Source of the DNA: Flavobacteriales bacterium
Lineage (GTDB): Bacteria > Bacteroidota > Bacteroidia > Flavobacteriales > Flavobacteriaceae
Assembly (NCBI GenBank): GCA_002737105.1
Contig: NSHO01000027.1
Coordinates: 1-15,764, forward strand
Length of the DNA stretch: 15,764 bases
Reading direction: 5' to 3'
Both the position numbers and the translations under genes were made by a program. Positions 1 to 7,504 of the stretch are shown piece after piece. Position 1 is the stretch's first letter. Every line of letters starts with the position of its first letter. The notes beneath the pieces are model-generated. The model was not told where the DNA came from. It saw only the letters and a list, made by a program, of their open reading frames with translations, and made no database searches.

Positions 1-2894
1 AATAATTCCTGACTAAAAATTCTTCTAGTTTTATTGGTAGAAATATCGTTATCATCAATTCCTGCTGGCTTGTTAACATAAAAAAGTGGATCAATATTAT
101 ACCAAGAAAGTTTAGCTCTTTTATATCCATATACCCGATCATCTTCATTTAATTCACCACCAAAACCTATTGGCGTACTAGCCAACGACCAAGCCAAAGG
201 GGATTTTAAATCGATATTAGATTGAGACCCTTCAAAATCATCTATATAAGAAGTTGGTTCGCCATTAAAATCTGCGGCTTTTGGAGCATTTGGAAATAAA
301 TAAGCAAATTCCCCTCTGAAAGACAGATTAGAAGGTGCTTCTGTTTCTATGTTTGGTAATTTATTTGCTAACCTTGTTAAAAAAGGAACTTCTGTTGAAA
401 AATTTGTATTTAGACCAACAATGGTATTATTTACAGATTCTTGATTGTAATCTGCTTTTTGCGTAAATGGTCGTTCTGTCATTTTCAAGAAAGTCGCACC
501 TAATAAAAACTTCTCATTAAATTTATGCTCCACATTTAAACCATAAAATCGTTTGGTTTGTTGGCCAAAAACCGAATTATTTTCCAATGATACATTTATA
601 GGTGTGTTAGAAGCCAACAAAGAAGGATCTAAAATTTGTACCCTCCCGGCTTGGTAATTCACCGTGTAATCTACACCTTCAACTAAAACCCTACCACCTG
701 CTGTAACCACAACACTTCCTTGTGGTACATTAAACGCGTTTAAAGAAATTCCATCGCCACCAGCAGATTTAAAACTTCCTTTTAATTTGAATTTATTTTT
801 GGAACTTTCTTGTAAAGCAGCAGCTTGTGTAGATTTATATAAGGTTCTGAAAACGTATTTTGATTGATTAGAATTGTATGAAAGCGGCGTATCATAATCT
901 TCCGTTAAGGTAGTAACATCTAGTTTATTAAATAAGTGTTTTCCAAAAGGTTCTACTGTGGTGAAAATAATTCTTCCGTATTGAGAGTCAACTGTAATTC
1001 CTGGATAAAAATCGAAAAATCCATCGCCATTTGGTTGCGGATCATTCGTAAAATTCAACTTATCTAAATTAAAAACTTTTAATAAAGTGGTATTAGCCAC
1101 ATTTGATGGCAGCGCATCTATACCAGATTGTGTAATGTAATTTAAAGGTGAAGGATCTTGGTATAAAATATTAAATTTAAAATCTTGTTGTTGCAATTGG
1201 TTACCACCTGGAATTTGATAAATGTTTTTCATCATTAAATCCCAACTTGGTTCACTTACGTTGATTAAACTTCCTTTTAACATTTTTAAAAGTAACGCTT
1301 GCGTGGTTGGCACACCTGCTGGATCAACTGTTGTAGATTCTAAACCGTCATTTGCAAATTCTCCTACTTGATAAACAACTCCACCAATTGTATATTGATA
1401 GGCAACTGCCAAAACCTCATCATTTTGTAATTTCTGATTTAAGGAAATGTATCCTAATTGTGGGTGAAACGAATATTCTGTAATGGCTAATTTTCTTGCG
1501 TTTTCTAATTTTGAGTAATCAATTCCTTCCGTAAAGGTACTTGTAGGATTGGAAACCAAATTAAAACCTTGAGATGATGCTGTTGCAATTTCTCTAATTG
1601 CAGGTGTTAAAAAACTTCCTGCTTGTCCGATTGCAGCTGGATTGAACTTATTGTTTTTATTATCAGTTGGAGAATTAATTGGCTCGCTAAAAAAAGTAGG
1701 GTTCAAAGCTAAATCTGTACCCACCACTTCATTATCTGGCGTAGTAGATAATTGTGATTCTCCTAAATCTTGTACAGCCAATATATTTCTTAAGTTATTA
1801 TCCGTATTTGAGACTCTGTTTTGTCTGTTGGTAATCCAAACTTCAATTCTTGTGATTCTCGCACGAGAATCGATTACTGGATAATTTCTTAAGGAATTAT
1901 CGTAATTATTTCTAAAATATTGTGATAAAAAATAATGCTTATCTGAATCATAATCTAAGGCAAAAAAATCAAATTCTTGAATGGTTCCGCCGCCTTGGGT
2001 AGTGATAGATTTTGATTGCGATTTTTGTTCTGAAAATACCCCTGTGAAAGTAGTTTTTCCAAATTGAAATTGCGCTTTAACCCCAAATAAACTTTGTGCC
2101 CCACGAATTAAAGAATTTGAAATAGGAAAACTTACATTTCCAACCTCTATTTTTTGTAATATCGAATCTTCATTTCCAGAAACATTATTTGGAATATTGT
2201 TTTTTAAATTACTTGGATCAATAACACCCGAACCCGGATCGTATTCTAATTTTATTAAATTTTGAAAAGCAAAAGTTGATTGGGTATCATAATTAATATT
2301 TACATTTAATCTTGTACCCACTTTACCTTGTAACCCTACTGAAATTCTTTGGTTAAAATCAAAGGCAGTAGTTTTTCTGTTTCTTGGTGAAAAAGAAGGA
2401 TTGTCTTGCTTGGTAAATCTTATTCCTAAATCGACTTCAACTGAACCGCTTGGTTTTACATCAATAGTGTTGCCACCAAAAATGGCTTCAAAAAATTTAT
2501 TATTTACATAAAATCGTGGTAACAAGTTTCTTCTTGCTTCTTCAGAACCCGTTCTTTTTCCGTCAACAGCGTTTTGTTTTTCTTGGAAATACTTTCTCAT
2601 GGTTTCTTTTAAAACCAATTTTTCGTATTCTTCTGGGGTTAAAATTAATGGATAATTAATATTAAAATCATCTACCGAAGCGGTATAAATATATCTATTT
2701 GAAACAGGATCGTATGTGTATCCATCTATAATACTTTTTGGATTGGGTAAAGAAATTTGACCCAAACTATATCCAGTTTTTGTTGAATCTTGCGGTTTAG
2801 GGGGCGTTCCTTGTGCGTAATTAAACACACTTATAAACATCATAAAAATTACAATATTTACTTTTGAAACTATATTTTTATGTAATTCATTCAA
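1..2894 (-). CDS. sprA: SprA, cell-surface/type IX secretion outer-membrane protein (5' part, cut by left edge)
   Basis: SprA (Sov in Porphyromonas) is the giant outer-membrane translocon of the type IX secretion system, needed in Flavobacteriia for gliding and protein export. About 965 codons are visible out of the usual ~2,400, and the frame stays open to base 1. Hallmarks seen: a signal-peptide-like N-terminus ending FNYAQG (residues ~1-29), the block NLLPRFYVNNKFFEAIFGG, the repeated beta-rich phrases VEVDLGIRFTKQ and GLQGKVGTRLNVNINYD, and near the left edge FRGEFAYLFP and YIDDFEGSQS followed by TRRIFSQELF. Start choice: the first in-frame ATG (2843) would give a signal peptide without basic residues. 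The only canonical start upstream before an in-frame stop (2907-2909) is TTG at 2894, which adds NELHKNIVSK and makes a normal signal peptide. It lies one base after the ruvA stop, so coupling with ruvA is likely. Identification is very secure; the start is inferred. Confidence 0.95.
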   Translation of the reverse strand, partial: MNELHKNIVSKVNIVIFMMFISVFNYAQGTPPKPQDSTKTGYSLGQISLPNPKSIIDGYTYDPVSNRYIYTASVDDFNINYPLILTPEEYEKLVLKETMRKYFQEKQNAVDGKRTGSEEARRNLLPRFYVNNKFFEAIFGGNTIDVKPSGSVEVDLGIRFTKQDNPSFSPRNRKTTAFDFNQRISVGLQGKVGTRLNVNINYDTQSTFAFQNLIKLEYDPGSGVIDPSNLKNNIPNNVSGNEDSILQKIEVGNVSFPISNSLIRGAQSLFGVKAQFQFGKTTFTGVFSEQKSQSKSITTQGGGTIQEFDFFALDYDSDKHYFLSQYFRNNYDNSLRNYPVIDSRARITRIEVWITNRQNRVSNTDNNLRNILAVQDLGESQLSTTPDNEVVGTDLALNPTFFSEPINSPTDNKNNKFNPAAIGQAGSFLTPAIREIATASSQGFNLVSNPTSTFTEGIDYSKLENARKLAITEYSFHPQLGYISLNQKLQNDEVLAVAYQYTIGGVVYQVGEFANDGLESTTVDPAGVPTTQALLLKMLKGSLINVSEPSWDLMMKNIYQIPGGNQLQQQDFKFNILYQDPSPLNYITQSGIDALPSNVANTTLLKVFNLDKLNFTNDPQPNGDGFFDFYPGITVDSQYGRIIFTTVEPFGKHLFNKLDVTTLTEDYDTPLSYNSNQSKYVFRTLYKSTQAAALQESSKNKFKLKGSFKSAGGDGISLNAFNVPQGSVVVTAGGRVLVEGVDYTVNYQAGRVQILDPSLLASNTPINVSLENNSVFGQQTKRFYGLNVEHKFNEKFLLGATFLKMTERPFTQKADYNQESVNNTIVGLNTNFSTEVPFLTRLANKLPNIETEAPSNLSFRGEFAYLFPNAPKAADFNGEPTSYIDDFEGSQSNIDLKSPLAWSLASTPIGFGGELNEDDRVYGYKRAKLSWYNIDPLFYVNKPAGIDDNDISTNKTRRIFSQEL

Positions 2895-2895
2895 A

Positions 2896-3477
2896 TTATA
2901 ATACCTTTAATGCTTGTTTAATTAGCTCTTCTACAGTTGCAGATGGCGAATTTACAATAATTTTTTCGACTACTTTTTCGGCGTTTTTTCTAATATATCC
3001 TAAAACTTCTAAAGCAGATAACGCTTCTTCTTTGTTTGTATTGTATGAACTTCCCGAAATTTCTTCAATTGCATAGATTTTTAATACTTTATCTTTAATA
3101 TCTAAAATTACCCGTTGTGCCGTTTTTAAACCAATTCCTTTGATAGATTGCACTGTACCAACGTCATTTGCCGCAATGGCTTGAATAATTTGTTCTGGAT
3201 TTAATGACGAAAGCATCGTTCTTGCCGTACTAGCGCCAATTCCTGAAACGGAGATTAATAATTTAAACAATTCTCGTTCTTTTTTTTCTGCAAAGCCAAA
3301 TAAGGAATGTGCATCTTCTTTAACTTGTAAATAAGTATACAATTTCACGTTTTCAGACTCAGGAATTTGAGAATAAGTATGCAATGAAATATGAATTTCA
3401 TAACCCACACCATTACATTCTATAACCACTTCGGTTGGCGTTTTCTCTACTAGTTTTCCTTGGATATGTGAAATCAT
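2896..3477 (-). CDS. ruvA: RuvA, Holliday junction branch-migration DNA-binding subunit
   Basis: RuvA binds four-way DNA junctions as a tetramer and recruits the RuvB motor for branch migration in recombinational repair. The 193-residue length is normal for the family. Visible architecture: N-terminal OB-fold domain (residues ~1-62, beginning MISHIQGKLVEK), two helix-hairpin-helix motifs centred on GIG at 79-81 and 114-116, and a C-terminal RuvB-interacting three-helix domain (~149-193, EEALSALEVLGY). Its partner ruvB lies about 3 kb away in the same orientation but is separated by maeB and a repeat region, so the two are not in one operon here. It sits 120 bp downstream of maeB and directly before sprA. 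I see no good TAnnTTTG promoter in the 120-bp gap, so it may be read through from maeB. Confidence 0.97.
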   Translation of the reverse strand: MISHIQGKLVEKTPTEVVIECNGVGYEIHISLHTYSQIPESENVKLYTYLQVKEDAHSLFGFAEKKERELFKLLISVSGIGASTARTMLSSLNPEQIIQAIAANDVGTVQSIKGIGLKTAQRVILDIKDKVLKIYAIEEISGSSYNTNKEEALSALEVLGYIRKNAEKVVEKIIVNSPSATVEELIKQALKVL

Positions 3478-3544
3478 AATTTTTACTTTTTACTTTTAAT
3501 TTTTTTTATAACCATATAAGTAGTGTAAGGTAGTATAAGTGTCC

Positions 3545-3607
3545 CTTTTTACTTTTTACTTTTTACTCTTCACTTTTTACTCTTCACTTTTCACTTTTCA
3601 CTTTTCA
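3545..3607. repeat. 7-bp tandem repeat (CTTTTYA)x9 in the maeB-ruvA gap
   Basis: Nine consecutive heptamers of the form CTTTTTA, CTCTTCA or CTTTTCA run from 3545 to 3607, followed by a degenerate tenth copy (3608-3614). Two more related copies lie at 3486-3499, next to the ruvA start. The order of types is AAABABCCC (A = CTTTTTA, B = CTCTTCA, C = CTTTTCA), which points to local duplication. The last copies overlap the 3' end of maeB: its stop codon (3598-3600) and final Ser-Glu-Lys codons are made of repeat. Function unknown. Confidence 0.9.
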
Positions 3608-5883
3608 CTTTTTTTCTTCTTTTCTTGCGCATCAACAACTGCAACTGCTGCCATATTAACCATTTCTTCTACACTGGCGCCTAATTGAAAAATGTGCACT
3701 GGTTTATCTAATCCCATCATAATTGGACCAATTGAAACTACTTTATCTAATTCTTTTAGCATTTTATAGGTAATATTTGCCGCATCTAAATTTGGAAAAA
3801 TTAGCGTATTTACTTTTTTATTGGCCAATTTAGAAAACGGAAATTTGCTTTTTAGCATGTCTGCATTTAAAGCAAAATCGGTTTGAATTTCTCCATCAAC
3901 AATTAAATCGGGATAATTTGCGTGCAAAATTTTAACTGCTTGTCTTACTTTAATTGCGCTTTCATGTGAAGAAGAACCAAAATTAGAAAACGAAATCATA
4001 GCAATTACTGGCTCAATCCCAAATAATCGAACGGTTTTAGCCGTCATTAAAGCAATTTTAGCTAACTCTTCTGCAGAAGGATTTGGATTGATAGCAGTAT
4101 CTGACAAAAATAATGGGCCACGCTTGGTGTTCATAATGTTTGTAGTGGCAATTCTTGACACACCTTGTTGCTTGGCAATTAATTCCATTACGGGTTTTAC
4201 CACATTTGGATAACTACGAGAATATCCCGTAACCATACAATCAGCATCACCGGCATTTACCATCATTGAAGCAAAGTAATTGCGTTCGCGCATCCATTTT
4301 TGAGCATCTAACAAGGAAGTTCCTCTTCGTTGTCTGGTTTTCCAGAAATATTGTGCGTATTTTTCTCTGGTTTTATTTTCGTCTTTAGATTTTGGATCTA
4401 TGATTTTTAAATCGGCTTCAAATCCAATTTCTTCTTTTAATTCTTGAATAATTTCTACGTTGCCTAACAAAATTGGAATCCCAATGCCTTCTTCATGAAC
4501 AATTTGTGCCGCTTTTAAAACATCTAACTGATCGGCTTCAGCGAAAACTATTGTTTTTGGATCGGTTTTGGCTCTGTTTGTAAGTAATTTTACAATTTTA
4601 TTATCGTTACCTAAGCGTTCTTCTAAATCGCTTGCATATTTTTCCCAATCTGTAATTTCTATATCTGCCACACCACTTTCCATTGCTGCTTTTGCAACAG
4701 CAGGAGAAATAGTTGAAATCAATCTCGGATCAAAAGGTTTTGGAATGATATAATCTTTTCCAAAAACCAACTTTTTTTCGCCGTAAGCAATATTTACTTG
4801 TTCTGGAACTGGTGATTTGGCAAGTTCTGCCAAAGCTCTAACGGCAGCCATTTTCATAGCTTCGTTAATTTTTCTGGCTCTAACATCTAAAGCACCTCTA
4901 AAAATATAAGGAAATCCTAAAACATTATTGACTTGATTTGGATAATCAGAACGACCCGTAGCCATAATAATATCTTCACGAGTATTTATCGCTACGTTAT
5001 AATCGATTTCAGGAACTGGATTCGCCATAGCAAACACAATTGGATTGGCTGCCATTGACAATAACATCTCTGGTTTTAATATATTTCCAACCGATAATCC
5101 TAAAAACATATCGGCATCTTTAATAATTTCAGATAAAGGCGCTGGATCACACGATTTTGCGTAACGCATTTGCAATTCTGAAACATCGTCTCTGCAAGTG
5201 GTTAATAAACCATCTACGTCGAACATGTATAAATTTTCGGGTTTTACGCCTAATAAAACATATAAATTTGCACAAGCTAAAGCAGCTGAACCGGCTCCAG
5301 AAACTACTACTTTTATTTTAGCGATGTCTTTTTCTGCAATTTCTAAAGCATTTAAAAGTGCGGCTGACGAAATGATTGCCGTTCCATGTTGGTCGTCATG
5401 CATTACGGGAATGTTTAATTCCTCGACCAATCTTCGTTCAATTTCAAACGATTCTGGTGCTTTTATATCTTCTAAATTAATCCCACCAAAAGTTGGTGCT
5501 ATCGCTTTTACGGTTTCAACGAATTTATCGATATCAGTGGCGTCGACTTCAATATCAAAAACATCTATATCGGAAAATATTTTAAACAACAAGGCCTTTC
5601 CTTCCATTACAGGTTTTGAAGCTTCCGGGCCAATATCGCCTAGTCCTAAAACAGCGGTTCCATTGGTAATTACAGCCACTAAGTTTCCTTTGGCTGTATA
5701 TTTATAAACGTTATTTATATCTTTTGCGATTTCCAAACACGGCTCTGCTACCCCTGGCGAATAAGCCAAAGACAAATCACGTTGTGTTGCATATTTTTTT
5801 GTGGGTACCACCTGGATTTTTCCTGGTGTTGGTTTGGCGTGGTATAGTAAAGCTTCTCTTCTTTTATTATTATCTGTAGACAT
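3598..5883 (-). CDS. maeB: NADP-dependent malic enzyme, hybrid with C-terminal phosphotransacetylase-like domain (MaeB type)
   Basis: The enzyme oxidatively decarboxylates malate to pyruvate and CO2 with reduction of NAD(P)+, supplying pyruvate and reducing power from TCA intermediates. The 761-residue length fits the MaeB hybrid class. The N-terminal malic-enzyme half shows YSPGVAEPC (catalytic Tyr ~41), EGKALLFK (catalytic Lys ~96), NLEDIKAP (metal-binding Glu/Asp 138-139), MHDDQHGTA (Asp 163-164) and a dinucleotide-binding VVSGAGSAALA (~193-203), then MANPVPEI. From about residue 430 a phosphotransacetylase-like domain follows (RAKTDPKTIVFAEAD to the end, with IGPIMMGLDKPVHI). In characterised MaeB proteins this domain is regulatory and responds to acetyl-CoA rather than catalysing acetyl transfer. 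A strong promoter lies at 5907-5935. The C-terminal KKKKSEK and the stop are partly encoded by the adjacent heptamer repeat. NADP rather than NAD preference is taken from the family, not seen directly. Confidence 0.95.
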   Translation of the reverse strand: MSTDNNKRREALLYHAKPTPGKIQVVPTKKYATQRDLSLAYSPGVAEPCLEIAKDINNVYKYTAKGNLVAVITNGTAVLGLGDIGPEASKPVMEGKALLFKIFSDIDVFDIEVDATDIDKFVETVKAIAPTFGGINLEDIKAPESFEIERRLVEELNIPVMHDDQHGTAIISSAALLNALEIAEKDIAKIKVVVSGAGSAALACANLYVLLGVKPENLYMFDVDGLLTTCRDDVSELQMRYAKSCDPAPLSEIIKDADMFLGLSVGNILKPEMLLSMAANPIVFAMANPVPEIDYNVAINTREDIIMATGRSDYPNQVNNVLGFPYIFRGALDVRARKINEAMKMAAVRALAELAKSPVPEQVNIAYGEKKLVFGKDYIIPKPFDPRLISTISPAVAKAAMESGVADIEITDWEKYASDLEERLGNDNKIVKLLTNRAKTDPKTIVFAEADQLDVLKAAQIVHEEGIGIPILLGNVEIIQELKEEIGFEADLKIIDPKSKDENKTREKYAQYFWKTRQRRGTSLLDAQKWMRERNYFASMMVNAGDADCMVTGYSRSYPNVVKPVMELIAKQQGVSRIATTNIMNTKRGPLFLSDTAINPNPSAEELAKIALMTAKTVRLFGIEPVIAMISFSNFGSSSHESAIKVRQAVKILHANYPDLIVDGEIQTDFALNADMLKSKFPFSKLANKKVNTLIFPNLDAANITYKMLKELDKVVSIGPIMMGLDKPVHIFQLGASVEEMVNMAAVAVVDAQEKKKKSEK

Positions 5884-5906
5884 ATATAATCATTAGCATC
5901 AACTCA

Positions 5907-5935
5907 CAAAGATAAAATAAGCAATGAAATAACAA
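5907..5935 (-). promoter_or_regulatory. Bacteroidota-type promoter for maeB
   Basis: On the minus strand TTG (5935-5933) is followed after 18 bases by TATCTTTG (5914-5907). This matches the Bacteroidota primary sigma consensus TTG-N(~19)-TAnnTTTG. Expected transcription start is near 5903, giving an A/T-rich leader of about 20 bases before the maeB ATG at 5883. Confidence 0.75.
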
Positions 5936-6069
5936 TAACGATTGACTAAAAAGTTATAGTTTCTTTGTTTTTTTGTAAAAATCATTTTAAAAGCTGCACC
6001 AAATAGTACTGCATTTGCTTTATTTGTTAACACGTTAAGGGATTTGGGCGGTAGCTGGGTTTCTACTTT
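5936..6069. other. Gene-free stretch upstream of the maeB promoter
   Basis: No credible ORF or RNA gene is seen. It begins AT-rich like the genome and changes abruptly near 6039 to a G-rich segment (AGGGATTTGGGCGGTAGCTGGG, split over 6038-6060). Small inverted repeats are present: TTAAC-AC-GTTAA at 6027-6038 and GTAG/CTAC at 6051-6066. The composition change marks the left side of the repeat cluster that continues to about 6472. Confidence 0.5.
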
Positions 6070-6163
6070 TGTCATTCCGACGCAGGAGGAATCTCAAATA
6101 TTACTCACATTATGTGATTTCTCCCGTTGGTCGAAATTACAAAGGAATCTTAACTTAATGACA
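6070..6163. repeat. 94-bp element with TGTCATT/AATGACA inverted ends (dispersed-repeat type)
   Basis: The element starts TGTCATTCCGACGCAGG (6070) and ends AATGACA (6157-6163), a perfect 7-bp terminal inverted repeat. Internally it has a perfect hairpin TCACAT-T-ATGTGA (6105-6117) and two GGAATCT copies (6088-6094 and 6144-6150). Extragenic repeats starting GTCATTCCGA...GGAATCT, and containing phrases like GATTTCTCC...GTCGAAAT, are familiar from intergenic DNA of flavobacteria. That recognition comes from memory and needs a genome search. It has no coding capacity and lies three bases from the inverted repeat bounding the 21-bp array. Confidence 0.6.
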
Positions 6164-6166
6164 TTG

Positions 6167-6443
6167 TTTGCGAGGCAGCGGGGGGAACACGTGTTCTGAA
6201 ATGAAGTACTGCTGTTCTGAAATACACTACTGCTGTTCTGAAATGAAGTACTCGTGTACTGAAATGTTCTACTGCTGTACTGAAATGATGTACTGCTGTT
6301 CTGAAATTCACTACTGCTGTTCCAAAATTCACTACTGCTGTTCTGAAATTAAGCACTCGTGTACTAAAATGTATTAATGCTGTTCTGAAATTGGGTACTC
6401 TTGTTCTGAAATTGTGAACAACAGTGCTTTCACGCTGCGCAAA
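6167..6443. repeat. Inverted-repeat-bounded unit enclosing the 21-bp array
   Basis: TTTGCG-agg-CAGCG at 6167-6180 is matched on the opposite strand by TTTGCGCAGCG at 6443-6433 (CGCTGCGCAAA on the plus strand). The 11 bases are identical apart from a 3-base insert in the left copy. The flanks are G+C-rich: 15 of 20 bases at 6171-6190 and 28 of 50 at 6421-6470. The array inside is bracketed almost symmetrically. This could be a small non-autonomous mobile unit or a long cruciform/RNA stem closing over the array. No target-site duplication is obvious. Confidence 0.5.
6187..6417. repeat. Tandem array: 11 copies of a 21-bp unit
   Basis: Eleven uninterrupted 21-bp units tile 6187-6417 exactly. The consensus is ACTGCTGTTCTGAAAT (16 bases) plus five variable bases. 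The variable pentamers in order are gaagt, acact, gaagt, gttct, gatgt, tcact, tcact, taagc, gtatt, tgggt, tgtga. Variants in the conserved part include CGTGT for GCTGT (units 1, 4, 9) and GTAC for GTTC (units 4, 5, 9). The unit length is a multiple of three, so both strands stay open for ~68 codons, but those frames have only GTG/TTG starts and pure heptapeptide repeats and look spurious. The length is two helical turns. It lies about 60 bp beyond the 3' end of ruvB. Function unknown. Confidence 0.93.
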
Positions 6444-6453
6444 GACTCCCGAC

Positions 6454-6472
6454 TTTGAGCTACGCCCTCAAA
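6454..6472. other. Hairpin TTTGAG/CTCAAA just beyond the ruvB stop
   Basis: TTTGAG (6454-6459) and CTCAAA (6467-6472) form a perfect 6-bp stem around a 7-base loop, six bases from the ruvB stop codon. It may shape the 3' end of the ruvB transcript. On the minus strand no U-run follows, so it is not a classical intrinsic terminator. A second weak pairing, GTGAA (6414-6418) with TTCAC (6429-6433), lies between it and the array. Confidence 0.35.
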
Positions 6473-6477
6473 ATAAA

Positions 6478-7500
6478 CTAAAAAAGTTCCCCTTGGTTGA
6501 GGCCTTTTATTCTTCCTAAATGTTTATATGCTTTTTCTGTAGCTTCACGGCCTCTGGGTGTTCGCATTAAAAAACCTTCTTGAATTAAAAATGGTTCGTA
6601 TACTTCTTCAATAGTTTCTCCGTTTTCTGAAACTGCTGTGGCTAAAGTGGTTAAACCAACAGGTCCGCCTTTAAATTTATCAATTAACGTCGTTAAAATT
6701 TTATTGTCCATTTCGTCTAAACCATAAGCATCAACATTTAGAGCTTTTAAGGCGTAACGTGCTATTTCTATGTCGATACTTCCGTTTCCTTTTATTTGAG
6801 CAAAGTCTCTAACTCTTCTTAATAAAGCATTGGCTATACGAGGTGTGCCTCTACTTCTCCCAGCAATTTCTATAGCAGCTTCTATATCGATAGGCACTTT
6901 TAAAATTCCAGAACTTCTTTCGATAATAGTGGCTAATAATTCGGTATTATAATAATGTAAACGACTTTGGATTCCGAAACGCGCCCGCATGGGTGCGGTT
7001 AACAAACCTGAACGAGTAGTGGCACCCACTAAGGTAAACGGATTTAAATTAATTTGTACCGAACGGGCATTAGGACCCGATTCAATCATAATGTCAATTT
7101 TATAATCTTCCATAGCCGAATACAAATATTCTTCAACTATTGGCGATAAGCGGTGTATTTCGTCAATGAACAACACATCACGTTCATCTAAATTGGTTAA
7201 TAACCCTGCTAAATCGCCTGGTTTATCTAATACAGGTCCCGATGTAATTTTGATTCCAACACCCAATTCGTTAGCTAAAATACTTGCCAAAGTAGTTTTC
7301 CCTAATCCTGGAGGACCGTGAAACAGGGCATGGTCAAGTGCTTCACCTCGCTGGTTTGCTGCGGCCACAAATACTTTTAAATTTTCAAGCACATGATCTT
7401 GTCCTGCAAAATCATCAAAACTTAAAGGTCGCAGTGCTTTTTCAATATCTAATTCTTGAGGCGTAAAACGCTCTTTGTTTGGATCTAAATTTTCATTCAT
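6478..7500 (-). CDS. ruvB: RuvB, Holliday junction branch-migration ATPase
   Basis: RuvB is the hexameric AAA+ motor that, with RuvA, drives branch migration of Holliday junctions. At 340 residues it is the standard length. Motifs seen: Walker [10 protein letters not shown] (62-70), Walker [10 protein letters not shown] (~110-118), sensor 1 [10 protein letters not shown] (~158-167), the arginine-finger segment PMRARFG (Arg ~174), sensor 2 [15 protein letters not shown], and a C-terminal winged-helix domain with GPVGLTTLA and RTPRGREAT. The start [10 protein letters not shown] matches the usual flavobacterial N-terminus followed by RPLSFDDF, and the next Met would lose that conserved segment. 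It is transcribed alone, divergent from the DUF4286 gene. Its 3' end faces the repeat cluster. No residue expected for activity is missing. Confidence 0.97.
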   Translation of the reverse strand: MNENLDPNKERFTPQELDIEKALRPLSFDDFAGQDHVLENLKVFVAAANQRGEALDHALFHGPPGLGKTTLASILANELGVGIKITSGPVLDKPGDLAGLLTNLDERDVLFIDEIHRLSPIVEEYLYSAMEDYKIDIMIESGPNARSVQINLNPFTLVGATTRSGLLTAPMRARFGIQSRLHYYNTELLATIIERSSGILKVPIDIEAAIEIAGRSRGTPRIANALLRRVRDFAQIKGNGSIDIEIARYALKALNVDAYGLDEMDNKILTTLIDKFKGGPVGLTTLATAVSENGETIEEVYEPFLIQEGFLMRTPRGREATEKAYKHLGRIKGLNQGELF

Positions 7501-7504
7501 CTTA

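Noticed and set aside
1642..1884. 80-codon plus-strand ORF inside sprA
   Set aside because: The opposite strand is continuously coding for SprA-like sequence here. There is no promoter or family resemblance.
2841..2843. ATG start for sprA
   Set aside because: It would leave a signal peptide with no basic n-region and a 51-bp gap. The TTG at 2894 restores a normal signal peptide.
5198..5707. 169-codon plus-strand ORF opposite maeB
   Set aside because: A shadow frame. The minus strand carries unmistakable malic-enzyme motifs through the whole interval, while the plus-strand translation is low-complexity Ser/Ala/Thr.
6027..6038. Operator palindrome TTAAC-AC-GTTAA
   Set aside because: It is too short and too far (about 90 bp) from the maeB promoter to claim regulation. 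Such A+T-rich palindromes are expected by chance.
6150..6377. Repeat proteins encoded on either strand of the 21-bp array (heptads such as FRTAVVN or CSEIHYC)
   Set aside because: Open frames on both strands follow automatically from a 21-bp unit lacking stops. Both frames need non-ATG starts, and there is no leader, promoter or fold signal. Conservation is at the DNA core, not in a codon pattern.
6187..6417. CRISPR array
   Set aside because: The conserved part is 16 bp with 5-bp variable parts, far below CRISPR repeat and spacer lengths. The conserved part is also degenerate and no cas gene is present.
6454..6472. Intrinsic terminator for ruvB
   Set aside because: The stem is only 6 bp and no U-run follows on the minus strand, so I list it as a hairpin of unknown role.
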